In this document: in pieces, positions 42,056 through 51,723 of the stretch
Position numbering within the stretch: the stretch's first letter is position 1
How the letters are laid out: the number at the start of each line of letters is the position of its first letter
Made by a program: the position numbers and the translations under genes
Notes under the pieces: model-generated
Databases searched by the model: none
Told to the model about the DNA's origin: nothing
The model's input: only the letters and a program-made list of their open reading frames with translations
Assembly: GCA_902615915.1 (NCBI GenBank)
Contig: CACMQQ010000001.1
Coordinates: forward strand, 62,001-126,000
Direction of reading: 5' to 3'
Origin: an uncultured Fidelibacterota bacterium
Lineage (GTDB): Bacteria > Fidelibacterota > Marinisomatia > Marinisomatales > TCS55
DNA: 64,000 nt

Positions 42056-43945
42056 ATGACAGAGAAATTATACTGGCTATTTGGATTCGTCGGATTGTAT
42101 TGGGCTTATTGTCTTTACTGGGGAATCAAAGGCGCTCGATCGGCGAAAACATCGACAGATTATTTTTTAGCTGGAGGATCCATTGGCGTTTGGGTTTTTG
42201 TTCTTGCAGCAACTGCAACCAGTTTTAGCGGCTGGACATTTGTAGGACATCCTGGAAAAATATTCACTGATGGACTGCCGTATGCTTTTGCGTCGTTTTA
42301 TGCTTTGACCATTCCCTTAACGGGAGTTTTATTTTTAAGGAGACAATGGGTCTTAGGAAAAGCATACGGGTACATAACTCCAGGAGAGATGTATAGCGAC
42401 TACTATGGAGGAAATTCTATTCGACTGTTGACAGTGCTGGTTGCCTTTCTTTTTAGTGTTCCATATTTAGGCGTACAGCTTAGAGCATCAGGGGATCTAT
42501 TTAATGTTTTAACAGATGGATTAATTAGTGTCGATGTTGGAATGTTCGCTCTTTCAACGGTCGTAATGATCTATGTCGCATCGGGTGGATTGAAATCAGT
42601 TGCATTTGTTGATTGTGCCCAAGCAATTTTACTTGCAGTTGGGATTATGATATTGGGGGGTGTAACACTCAATTATTTAGGAGGATGGTCTTCATTCACA
42701 ACTGGCCTAGCAGACCTAGTGAGATCAGATATAGAATCAGGCAACAATCTCACCCTTGATGGATTTTCAAAGAAAGTAGCCATTCCAGGTAGTATACAAA
42801 TGGTGCCTCAAGGCTCAGACTCGATTGGAGGATCATGGACAGGTATTATGTGTATGACATACATGTTTGCATTGATGGGTATACAATCTTCGCCTGCCTT
42901 TTCAATGTGGGCTTTTTCAAATAAGACTTCTCAAGCATTCAGATGGCAGCAGGTATTTGCATCGGCTTTATTTATAGGTGTGTTACTATTTACATTTACT
43001 ATTATTCAAGGGATCGGTGGGAATCTTCTCATTGAAAGAGGAGTCATCGAAAGTGCGAATGACAAAACCCTTGTCCCACAATTAATTAATCTATTATCAG
43101 ATTCTACTCCATGGCTTGTAGGTCTTTTAGCCGTTTGCGCATTGGCGGCAATGCAAAGTACTGGAGCTGCATATATGTCAACATTCAGTGCAATGGTGAC
43201 GCGTGATATATTTACCAAATTCATTAATCCCAATGCAACTGATTCTGTACAAAAGCTGTGTGGAAGGATTTTCGTAATCATTGTTACGCTAGCTGCGCTA
43301 TTTGTTGCAGCAAACTCCACACAGGCAATTGTCATGCTTGGCGGTTTAGCGGTTGCATATGGATTTCAAATGTATCCTGCTTTAATAGGGTTATGTTATT
43401 ACAAGGGATTTACAAAAAAAGGAGTGGTAGCCGGCTTGATTGTTGGATTGATCGCAGTGACGTTGACCGACAGGACTTCAGCATGGTTCAATGTACCATG
43501 GGGAGCCTACCCATTAACAATCCACAGCGCGGGATGGGGTATTATCTTTAACCTTTTTGTAACATTCTTTGTTTCTTTTCTTCTTGGAGAATCATCCAAA
43601 GAAAAGAACAAAAAGGAAAGAAAACATCTTTTATTACAAACGGTCTCCGCTCTTGACCCTAAACGAAAAAGACAAGTTAGTTTAGCTTGGGTCTTAACTC
43701 TTATTTGGTTCTTGGTAGGTTTTGGACCATTTGCAACAATTGGTAATTCACTTTTCTCAAGTCCTAATACACCTGAATTGTGGGCTCCATTCTCTTTGCC
43801 TTCCTTGTGGGTCTGGCAACTTCTCTTCTTATTATATGGTGTATTTGTCATGTGGTTCTTGGCATTTCATATGGGATTGTCTAAGCCTATAGCTAGAGAA
43901 AAAATAGAGCTAGTTGTCAAAAGCTCAAGTCAAAATAAGTTATAG
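42056..43945 (+). CDS. Sodium:solute symporter (SSS family)
   Basis: About 13-14 membrane helices over 629 residues match the LeuT-fold sodium/solute symporter family. Typical segments are YFLAGGSIGVWVFVLAATAT near the start, SGWTFVGHPGKIF, ASGGLKSVAFVDCAQAILL (the family GGLKAVxWTDxxQ signature), and AALAAMQSTGAAYMSTFSA in the sodium-site helix. Substrates in the family include sugars, amino acids, nucleosides, panthothenate and carboxylates; I cannot choose among them. It lies between the NPP gene and a metallopeptidase gene, with a 50-base gap to the latter. Confidence 0.85.
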   Translation: MTEKLYWLFGFVGLYWAYCLYWGIKGARSAKTSTDYFLAGGSIGVWVFVLAATATSFSGWTFVGHPGKIFTDGLPYAFASFYALTIPLTGVLFLRRQWVLGKAYGYITPGEMYSDYYGGNSIRLLTVLVAFLFSVPYLGVQLRASGDLFNVLTDGLISVDVGMFALSTVVMIYVASGGLKSVAFVDCAQAILLAVGIMILGGVTLNYLGGWSSFTTGLADLVRSDIESGNNLTLDGFSKKVAIPGSIQMVPQGSDSIGGSWTGIMCMTYMFALMGIQSSPAFSMWAFSNKTSQAFRWQQVFASALFIGVLLFTFTIIQGIGGNLLIERGVIESANDKTLVPQLINLLSDSTPWLVGLLAVCALAAMQSTGAAYMSTFSAMVTRDIFTKFINPNATDSVQKLCGRIFVIIVTLAALFVAANSTQAIVMLGGLAVAYGFQMYPALIGLCYYKGFTKKGVVAGLIVGLIAVTLTDRTSAWFNVPWGAYPLTIHSAGWGIIFNLFVTFFVSFLLGESSKEKNKKERKHLLLQTVSALDPKRKRQVSLAWVLTLIWFLVGFGPFATIGNSLFSSPNTPELWAPFSLPSLWVWQLLFLLYGVFVMWFLAFHMGLSKPIAREKIELVVKSSSQNKL

Positions 43946-43995
43946 ATCTTTTAAATAAAAAATTCACATTAATCTCAATATTAAAGGAAAGTAAA

Positions 43996-46914
43996 TTGAA
44001 AAATATTATTTTTGTTTTTTCTATTTTAATGACTTCACTGTTATCGCAAGGTACAAATATGATGACAAATAGGGTGCATCCAGAATTAGAATGGAAAACA
44101 ATTTCAACAGAGAATTTTAATATTCATTATCATCAAGGCATTGAAGATATTGCTAGGGACGGTGCAAAAATTTCAGAGCATGTCTTGCCAACACTTCTAA
44201 AACAAGTTGACCTTGATTCTATTCCAACGATTGATGTCATTTTTACAAACGAAGATGAAATTATGAATGGGTTTGCAATCCCTACCTATCAAACATTCAT
44301 TTGGGTCGATCAAAATGATGCTGCAAGATGGTTAGAGAAGAATAAGTGGCTAGAACAAGTCGTTGCTCATGAGTTACAACATATCGTTTACTTCCATAAA
44401 ACTAGGAGCTGGCTTAAAACGCTTGGTGTCGTTTTTAGCGGAACTCCTGGATGGTTTGTTGAAGGTCTTGCTGAATATGAGACGGAAAGCTGGAGACCTT
44501 ATAGAGCTGATTTAGCACACAAATCACATATACTTAGAAACAAAACCAACACAATGGATCCTCACCATGATGGGTTTTCTAAGTTATTGTATATGGCAGA
44601 TCGCTTTGGAGATTCAACCATTGTCAAAACAATGGAATATCGCAATGGTCTGAAGCTCTTTTCATTCAAGGAAGGCTTCAAAAAAGCAACAGGTATAAGC
44701 GTTAAACAATTTAATGAGGACTGGCGACGACTAGTGAACACATACTACTATAGTTATCGCTCCCAAAAAGAAAGCTACGATGAAATCGGAAAAGTATTCA
44801 GCTTACCTTACAAGAGAGTAAAAGGGTTTGAATTTTATAGCGATAGCAGTCAAATGGCTGTCATTGGATCAAAGGACAAAGGACAGTTAGATATATCATT
44901 GATCATTGCTGAAAGGGATACAGCTAAGGAAAGCAAAAGATATGCTGATTGGGAGAAGAAAAATGCAAAGATTAAAGAGAAAAAGAAATTAACAAAGAAA
45001 GATTCGTTATCTTTAGAAAAACCTTATAAAGAGAAGATAATTTGGAGTAAAAAAGAAATCGATTTTGGAGATTTTCACCCTGAATTGGCTTGGTCTAATG
45101 AAGGGTCTAAGCTTGCTTATGCAAAATACCATCACGGAGAAAATCAGTCTTTAGTTTATGATATTAAAGTGTATGATAAAAAAACAGATAAGAGCACTTG
45201 GTTAACGCAATCCAAAAGGGCCACTTACCCTGCTTGGGTTGATAGTAATAGGATTGCATATGTTGCTCATCAAAATAGTATCGCAAATATTTTCATTTCT
45301 GATTTAACGGGTAAGACAGAACAAATAACAGATTTCACTGATAATACTCAAATAATGTTTACAGCTATTTCACCAGATAAGGGGAGCCTTGCTATGGCTG
45401 TTTCTCCTACGAATGGCAACTTAGATATCTATGTTCTAGACCTTACCACTAAAGAACTCACAAGGCTAACAACAAATGAAAATGCTGACATCATGCCTGT
45501 CTGGCACCCAAGCGGAACAGCCATATCATACACTTCTAATGCTAACGGAGTTCCTAACATTCATACCATAAATCTTAGTAACCAAAAAATGACTGTAAAT
45601 ACTGATGTAGGTGATGGTATATGGACAAAACAATGGATGCCAAACGATTCAGCAATCCTTGCTATGACATTGAATGCTGTAGATAGTCTGAGACTTGTTA
45701 AAGTTGATCCATTCCGATCATCCAACACATCCTCTTTTAGCATTAGAGACAAATATTCATCCTGGCTTAATGCTGGCCCTGATGTTTCGTTTGTGAATGA
45801 GGTGATCACAGATCCAGTTGATATCGCTGCTCCAGAAAAATATAAATTCACCAAACATTTAAGAAATTTTATTACCTTAGCTCTACCGTTCGGGAATTCC
45901 TTTAGCGGGTTTTCAATGTGGACTGACGCTCTTGGAAAAAATAATATAATGGCCATAGGTAATTACTATGGTCCAAGCCCAGCTTACAGCAGCGTTGGAT
46001 TGAGCTACTCAAACGCTGGGATTCTTCCTGGAATTTTAACTATCGCCTTCAATCGTAATTTAGATCCTGCCGTGCGTCTTTATAACAAGGCAAATATGAT
46101 CGACTTTCGCAACGGGATTCGAATTGGATTATCCATGCCGTTTAATTTTGGAGAGTCATTTTCATCGAATCATAATATTGATATTGGCATTTCGTTTATC
46201 AATCACGACGTTATTGTGTTTAAAGAAGTTGATGAAGAAACAGGTAAACCCATAGAAATAGAGCTCGATGATAAATTCTTTTATTTGCCTTTTCCTGAAG
46301 AAAAAGAAAATGGATATATATCACTCGGATACAAATGGACAAATCTTAGACCCCATCAAAGAAATGTATTAATGCCTAGCGATGGGTTTGGTATTAAAAC
46401 CAACTTCAATTGGGCAGACAAATCACTTTTTGGAGAATATTCATATTCTATTTTTGAGACCGATTTTTTTGGAGGCTTTAAGAATTTTTATCTAAGACTA
46501 AAAACAAAAGCATTAACAAGTGGAAAGCAGCCAAATCAAAATCTTATTGGGTTGACCAACGATGATCCTATCTATATTGGCGGAACAAATATTGATGAAA
46601 ATTTATTGCCAGAAACCTACAATCCGAGAGGTTGGGATGAAATTAGAATTGGCGAAAGTATGGTGTTTGGTTCTATGGAGATCAGACTTCCAATCATTCC
46701 TAGAGCATTATCTTTAAACCTAATCTCTGATTTTGGAAATGCTTGGAGCAAAGGAACAAAAAGCAAAGACTGGGTTCAAACCGCTGGGTATGAAGTTAGG
46801 TTAGGTTTGGGCTTTGTTTTCTTGTCTGCAGGGGAAGCGCAAACGATTCAAAATTGGAACGATGACCTCAAGCCAAAACAATATTTAAGAGCTACTTTAA
46901 TCAGGCCGTTTTAG
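43996..46914 (+). CDS. Gluzincin metallopeptidase-propeller-beta-barrel outer-membrane protein
   Basis: A TTG start with AAAGGAAAG upstream opens with a signal peptide (NIIFVFSILMTSLLSQG). Residues 35-270 form a peptidase MA-type domain with the zinc motif HELQH (His125, Glu126, His129) and a third ligand in WFVEGLAEYE (Glu156). Residues 280-620 are TolB/PD40-like propeller repeats (LAWSNEGSKLAYAKY, ISPDKGSLAMAV, PVWHPSGTAISYTSN). Residues 650-972 read as a surface-antigen (BamA-like) beta barrel, with the terminal FLSAGE and final F. The chain thus couples a peptidase, a binding propeller and an outer-membrane anchor. Function unknown; extracellular or periplasmic proteolysis is inferred. 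Confidence 0.75.
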   Translation: MKNIIFVFSILMTSLLSQGTNMMTNRVHPELEWKTISTENFNIHYHQGIEDIARDGAKISEHVLPTLLKQVDLDSIPTIDVIFTNEDEIMNGFAIPTYQTFIWVDQNDAARWLEKNKWLEQVVAHELQHIVYFHKTRSWLKTLGVVFSGTPGWFVEGLAEYETESWRPYRADLAHKSHILRNKTNTMDPHHDGFSKLLYMADRFGDSTIVKTMEYRNGLKLFSFKEGFKKATGISVKQFNEDWRRLVNTYYYSYRSQKESYDEIGKVFSLPYKRVKGFEFYSDSSQMAVIGSKDKGQLDISLIIAERDTAKESKRYADWEKKNAKIKEKKKLTKKDSLSLEKPYKEKIIWSKKEIDFGDFHPELAWSNEGSKLAYAKYHHGENQSLVYDIKVYDKKTDKSTWLTQSKRATYPAWVDSNRIAYVAHQNSIANIFISDLTGKTEQITDFTDNTQIMFTAISPDKGSLAMAVSPTNGNLDIYVLDLTTKELTRLTTNENADIMPVWHPSGTAISYTSNANGVPNIHTINLSNQKMTVNTDVGDGIWTKQWMPNDSAILAMTLNAVDSLRLVKVDPFRSSNTSSFSIRDKYSSWLNAGPDVSFVNEVITDPVDIAAPEKYKFTKHLRNFITLALPFGNSFSGFSMWTDALGKNNIMAIGNYYGPSPAYSSVGLSYSNAGILPGILTIAFNRNLDPAVRLYNKANMIDFRNGIRIGLSMPFNFGESFSSNHNIDIGISFINHDVIVFKEVDEETGKPIEIELDDKFFYLPFPEEKENGYISLGYKWTNLRPHQRNVLMPSDGFGIKTNFNWADKSLFGEYSYSIFETDFFGGFKNFYLRLKTKALTSGKQPNQNLIGLTNDDPIYIGGTNIDENLLPETYNPRGWDEIRIGESMVFGSMEIRLPIIPRALSLNLISDFGNAWSKGTKSKDWVQTAGYEVRLGLGFVFLSAGEAQTIQNWNDDLKPKQYLRATLIRPF

Positions 46915-47042
46915 TAAATTTTTAAAAAAAATAAATTCATGCTTTTACTATACGGTTTATTAATGTAACCTATATCCAAGATTTAAATACTTTAAACTTT
47001 GTTTCCGCATACAAAGGACAAGCCAGCAACTTTTAAATATTA

Positions 47043-48335
47043 GTGAAATCAGCTCAATCAAAAATTACTGCCATAGTTGGAGCGCAATGGGGTGATGAAG
47101 GCAAAGGCAAAATAACAGATTTTTTTGCCGGACAATCTGATTATGTCGTTCGTTTTCATGGTGGTAATAATGCTGGTCATACCGTTATAGTAAATAATAA
47201 TATTTTCAAATTACATTTGATTCCATCCGGTGTCATTTACGAATCCCCTGTAAGCATTATTGGTAATGGAGTGGTCGTTGATCCCAAGGCTCTGCTGAGC
47301 GAAATATCATATTTAAAAGAAAAAGGAATTGAACCTAAGCTCTTAGTTAGTGACAGGTGTCATATTATCATGCCGTATCATATTGAACTTGATAGCGCTC
47401 TATCAGGCCACCAAGCTGAACTCGCAGCTGGTAGCACAGGAAGGGGCATAGCACCAGTTTATGCAGATAAGATGTTTCGTAATGGCATAAGAATGATAGA
47501 TCTTTTAGAGCCAGACATTTTAAAACAAAAACTTGAAAAAGGTTACGCATTTGCAAAAGGCATTATTGAAAAATCGCTCAATAAAAAAATGATTAGTGAG
47601 CCTAGATCAATCTTTCAAGATTACATTGATTTTGGAATTAAGTTAAAAGATTATGTTTCGGACACATCTGTTGAGCTTTATAAAGCGCATCAAAATGGAA
47701 AAAGTATTCTATTTGAAGGTGCGCAAGGAATTAGTCTTGATGTTGATCATGGTATATATCCCTACACAACATCTTCAAATACTGCGGCTGGTCATATTTC
47801 AACTGGAACTGGGGTTAGCTTTAGAGATATTGATCGAATCATCGGAGTTGTAAAAGCTTATTTGAGCAGAGTAGGTGAAAGCCCACTACCATCTGAAATA
47901 GATGGTGAGATGGCAGAAAAAATAAGGGATGTTGGAGGTGAGTATGGGACAACCACTGGAAGGCCAAGAAGAATTGGCTGGCTTGACCTGGTTCAAGTAA
48001 GGCAAGCGGTTAGGGTGAATGGTCTAACAGAGATTGCTCTAACCAAACTTGATGTTTTAAACGGCATTAAAGAGATCCCGGTTTGCATAGATTATGAAAT
48101 TGATGGGTCTACGGTTTCTGAAATGCCTGCAAGTCTTACCATGTATAGAAATGCAAAACCAGTCTATAAGACTTTGGAAGGATGGGATTCCATTCCTGAT
48201 AATATTTGGGACAAAGGATTTAACGCTCTCCCTAAAGAAATCCATAACTATATTGATTTTATTGAACAAGCAGTAGGTTGCTCGGTAAAGATAATATCAG
48301 TTGGACCCCAGCGTCACGAAACTATCATTCGATAA
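47043..48335 (+). CDS. purA: Adenylosuccinate synthetase
   Basis: PurA joins IMP and aspartate using GTP, the first of two steps from IMP to AMP. It has the GAQWGDEGKGKITD P-loop with the catalytic Asp, the FHGGNNAGHTV segment with the catalytic His, the GSTGRGIAPVY loop and the TTTGRPRRIGW aspartate-binding loop. At 430 residues it is full length. The start is GTG, and no strong ribosome site is visible. It is the first gene of an eleven-gene purine operon; purL follows after 11 bases. The 128 bases upstream hold no recognised riboswitch. Confidence 0.95.
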   Translation: MKSAQSKITAIVGAQWGDEGKGKITDFFAGQSDYVVRFHGGNNAGHTVIVNNNIFKLHLIPSGVIYESPVSIIGNGVVVDPKALLSEISYLKEKGIEPKLLVSDRCHIIMPYHIELDSALSGHQAELAAGSTGRGIAPVYADKMFRNGIRMIDLLEPDILKQKLEKGYAFAKGIIEKSLNKKMISEPRSIFQDYIDFGIKLKDYVSDTSVELYKAHQNGKSILFEGAQGISLDVDHGIYPYTTSSNTAAGHISTGTGVSFRDIDRIIGVVKAYLSRVGESPLPSEIDGEMAEKIRDVGGEYGTTTGRPRRIGWLDLVQVRQAVRVNGLTEIALTKLDVLNGIKEIPVCIDYEIDGSTVSEMPASLTMYRNAKPVYKTLEGWDSIPDNIWDKGFNALPKEIHNYIDFIEQAVGCSVKIISVGPQRHETIIR

Positions 48336-48346
48336 TTATTCAAACC

Positions 48347-50683
48347 ATGATCTTCACAAAAGAGATAATAGATTTTAATAATTTATCCAAAGAAGAGATC
48401 AAACTTAAACTCAATGAATTAAATATTGCTTTAACTCCTGATGAAGCATTGCAGGTCCAAAAAGAAATGCTTGGGCGTCCTCCTTCGATTCATGAACTGG
48501 TCTTATTCTCAATTCAAGGATCTGAACATTGTAGTTACAAAAGCAGTAGAAATCATTTAAAAAAGTTCACAACAGATGGGCCCCACGTAGTACTTGGCGC
48601 CAAAGAAGACGCTGGTGTGGTCTCAATTGCAACAGACAAAAGCGGAAAAAGATGGTGCATTGTCATGAGCCATGAAAGTCATAATCACCCATCACAAATT
48701 GTACCATATGAAGGGGCAGCGACAGGCGTAGGGGGAAATGTCAGGGATGTGATGTGTATGGGTGCAGAAGTGATAGCATGCACCGATTCGTTCCGCTTTG
48801 GAGATATTAAAAATCAAAAGACCAAATGGATCCATCACGGCGTAGTGTCTGGTGTTGCAGGCTACGGCAATCCATTAGGAATACCAAATATTGGTGGAGA
48901 CGTATATTATAATGAGAGGTATAATGACAATTGCCTAGTAACATTAGTAACGCTAGGTATTGTAAGAGAGGATAATATTATTCATTCATATGCACCAGAG
49001 AATGCTGATGGACATGACTTGATATTAATTGGAAAACCTACTGATAATAGTGGATTCGGCGGTGCAAGTTTTGCCTCGCTCGAATTGGTTGAGGATGAAA
49101 AAGAAAAAAACAAAGGGGCAGTTCAAGAACCAAACGCTTTTCTTGAAAGGCATTTGTTAAAATCCAGTTATGACCTTTTTAAGATCTTACAAAAAGAAAA
49201 TTTGATTGATAAAGTTGGTTTTAAAGATCTAGGCGCCGGAGGAGTTGCTTGTGCCAGTGTAGAGCTAGCAGAAACATCAGGCTATGGTGCTACAGTAGAT
49301 CTTGACAAAGTACATAAATCAATGAAAGATCTTCATTCTTCCGTTTATCTATGTAGTGAGACACAAGAAAGATTCATGTGGGTATGTCCACCTGATCTTA
49401 CGCAAAGAATTTTGGATCACTATAATAAACGATATGATTTAAACAATGTCAGCAAAGGTGCTCAAGCCTCTGTTATTGGAAAGATCACAAAAGATACAAA
49501 ATATATTGTTGAGAGTAAAAATGAAATCATTGTTGATGCTGAGGCGTCACAAGTCACAAAAGGTTTTTTATATGACAGACCTTTTAGAAAGAAAAATACA
49601 ATTCTTAAAGAACCATTAATTAATCAAATTAGTGATTATAATCAATTATTACTGCGATGCTTATCACATGAGAACTTTGCTTCAAGAGAGCCTATCTTTG
49701 AAAAATATGATAAACAAGTACAGGGTCGATCAATTATGGAATCAGGACAAAATGATGCAGGTGTTTTGGCTCCTTTCAATTCGGATGAGTATCCAGAAGA
49801 GATTCAAGATATTGGAATTGCCCTTTCGACCGATCATAATCCAAGATATGCAATGATAGATCCATATTGGGGCGGTATTAATGCTGTTGTAGAATCTGTA
49901 AGAAATGTTGTTGCGTGTGGGGCAACCCCTGTAGCACTGACCGATTGTCTTTGCTTTGGCAACCCCGAAAATGAACAACAAATGTGGGAGTTTGTGGAAA
50001 GCGTAAGAGGAATATCTGATGCATGCAATGCCATAACTTTGATTAGCAATGAGGAAAAGCCATTACCAATCATTGCAGGTAACGTAAGTTTTTACAATGA
50101 ATCAAGAGAAGGCTCTATTCCACCGAGTCCCATTGTTAGCTGTTTAGGAAAATTAGATGACGTAAAAAAAGTAACACCAATGAGCTTTCAAAAATCTGAT
50201 TCAACACTCATAGTTATTGGTAAAAGAAAAGATGAACTAGGCGGTAGCTTGTTTTACCAAATACATAATGAATTAGGAGCAAATGTTCCTAAGCCTAACT
50301 TAAAACAATTTAAAAATCAGATCCACGTACTCAACAGTATTAATGAAAATGGTCTTATTAGCTCTTGCCATGATATTTCAGATGGTGGAATGATATGCGC
50401 ATTAGCTGAAATGACATTTGAGAACAAAATAGGATGCTCAATTGATTATGAGGAAACTATAAATATAAATTCGATTCTTTTTGGCGAGACTAGCGGTTTT
50501 ATTATTGAAGTAGAGAATGAAAATATGAATCAAATTAAAATTGAGTTGAAAGAAAAAGGTATAGAATACATTGTGATTGGTAAAACAACTAATAATGAAA
50601 AAATAACTTTTAATGATAAGATTAACATTGATATTGAGACCTGTTTCAATGCCTGGACAGGAGGCTTAAGAGAAAAATTGTGA
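48347..50683 (+). CDS. purL: Phosphoribosylformylglycinamidine synthase II, small PurL
   Basis: PurL is the ATP-dependent synthetase subunit that makes FGAM from FGAR with ammonia from PurQ. At 778 residues (ATG at 48347; the frame is open further upstream inside purA) it is the small PurL type that needs separate PurQ and PurS. Motifs include SEHCSYKSSR, SHESHNHPSQI, GVGGNVRDV, the KDLGAGGVACAS segment, and the C-terminal HDISDGGM. PurQ and PurS domains are found together in one downstream protein. It overlaps purM by 4 bases (GTGA). Confidence 0.94.
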   Translation: MIFTKEIIDFNNLSKEEIKLKLNELNIALTPDEALQVQKEMLGRPPSIHELVLFSIQGSEHCSYKSSRNHLKKFTTDGPHVVLGAKEDAGVVSIATDKSGKRWCIVMSHESHNHPSQIVPYEGAATGVGGNVRDVMCMGAEVIACTDSFRFGDIKNQKTKWIHHGVVSGVAGYGNPLGIPNIGGDVYYNERYNDNCLVTLVTLGIVREDNIIHSYAPENADGHDLILIGKPTDNSGFGGASFASLELVEDEKEKNKGAVQEPNAFLERHLLKSSYDLFKILQKENLIDKVGFKDLGAGGVACASVELAETSGYGATVDLDKVHKSMKDLHSSVYLCSETQERFMWVCPPDLTQRILDHYNKRYDLNNVSKGAQASVIGKITKDTKYIVESKNEIIVDAEASQVTKGFLYDRPFRKKNTILKEPLINQISDYNQLLLRCLSHENFASREPIFEKYDKQVQGRSIMESGQNDAGVLAPFNSDEYPEEIQDIGIALSTDHNPRYAMIDPYWGGINAVVESVRNVVACGATPVALTDCLCFGNPENEQQMWEFVESVRGISDACNAITLISNEEKPLPIIAGNVSFYNESREGSIPPSPIVSCLGKLDDVKKVTPMSFQKSDSTLIVIGKRKDELGGSLFYQIHNELGANVPKPNLKQFKNQIHVLNSINENGLISSCHDISDGGMICALAEMTFENKIGCSIDYEETININSILFGETSGFIIEVENENMNQIKIELKEKGIEYIVIGKTTNNEKITFNDKINIDIETCFNAWTGGLREKL

Positions 50684-51723
50684 AAGAAAAAATCAACTAC
50701 AAAGCTGCAGGTGTTGACATCGATGCAGGAAATGAATCTGTAAACCGAATAAAAAAACACGTATCTTCAACATTTACTGACAATGTATTAACAGGTATAG
50801 GAAATTTTGGATCACTATTTGATCTAAAAAGTGTTTGTAATGAATACGATCACCCGGTGATGGTTCAAAGCATTGATGGTGTTGGTACAAAAATGATTAT
50901 AGCTAGGATGATGAATGACTTTTCAACAATTGGTGTAGACCTATTAAGTGCGGCAGCTAACGATATTCTTGTAATGGGAGCAAGACCAATTACATTATTG
51001 GACTATATTGCCACTGAAAAAATTTCACCAGAAAAGATTGAAGAAATCATTAAAGGTATGAGTATCGCATGCAAAGAAACGAATGTTTCCTTAGTGGGGG
51101 GTGAGATAGCTGAAATGCCAGATACATATTTAAGTGATGAATATGACTTGGTAGGCATTACAACTGGAATAGTAGAAAAGAGCAAGATTATAACCGGTGA
51201 GAAAATACAGATTGGGGATAAGATATTAGGTCTTGGATCAAGTGGTCTTCATACAAATGGATATTCGCTTGCAAGAAAGTTAATCTTCAATATTGAAGGA
51301 TTAACCGTTCACGATAAAGTAGAAAATTTAGAGGGTACGATTGGAGAAATACTTTTACGACCCCATTTAAACTATACCAATATTATTCACACAATTCTTG
51401 CAAATAACATAAAGCTATCAGGCATAGCGCATATTACAGGTGGAGGGTTGGTTGAAAATATACCCAGAATATTACCAAAAGAATTAAGTGCTTTATTATT
51501 TAAAGAGACATGGTCTATTCCGCCTATCTTTAGTTTATTGCAAAGAATTGGAGACATTGAAGAATCTGAAATGTTTCGAGTTTTCAATATGGGAATTGGT
51601 ATGGTTCTTATAACGAACGATAAAGCTTGCGAAGCCATTAAAGAAATCATGAAAGACGTTATAGATGTGTATGATATTGGAACCATTATAAGAGGAAATA
51701 AAGAAGTCTTATTTAATGAGTAA
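50680..51723 (+). CDS. purM: Phosphoribosylformylglycinamidine cyclo-ligase (AIR synthetase)
   Basis: PurM closes the imidazole ring of FGAM to form AIR using ATP. The 347-residue protein starts YKAAGVDIDAGNESV, and shows VMVQSIDGVGTKM, GVDLLSAAANDILVMGA, VGGEIAEMPDTY, SSGLHTNGYSLAR and AHITGGGLVENIPR, which are the family hallmarks. The GTG start overlaps the purL stop, and the stop overlaps the purQ start by 8 bases, so the three are tightly coupled. Confidence 0.94.
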   Translation: MKEKINYKAAGVDIDAGNESVNRIKKHVSSTFTDNVLTGIGNFGSLFDLKSVCNEYDHPVMVQSIDGVGTKMIIARMMNDFSTIGVDLLSAAANDILVMGARPITLLDYIATEKISPEKIEEIIKGMSIACKETNVSLVGGEIAEMPDTYLSDEYDLVGITTGIVEKSKIITGEKIQIGDKILGLGSSGLHTNGYSLARKLIFNIEGLTVHDKVENLEGTIGEILLRPHLNYTNIIHTILANNIKLSGIAHITGGGLVENIPRILPKELSALLFKETWSIPPIFSLLQRIGDIEESEMFRVFNMGIGMVLITNDKACEAIKEIMKDVIDVYDIGTIIRGNKEVLFNE

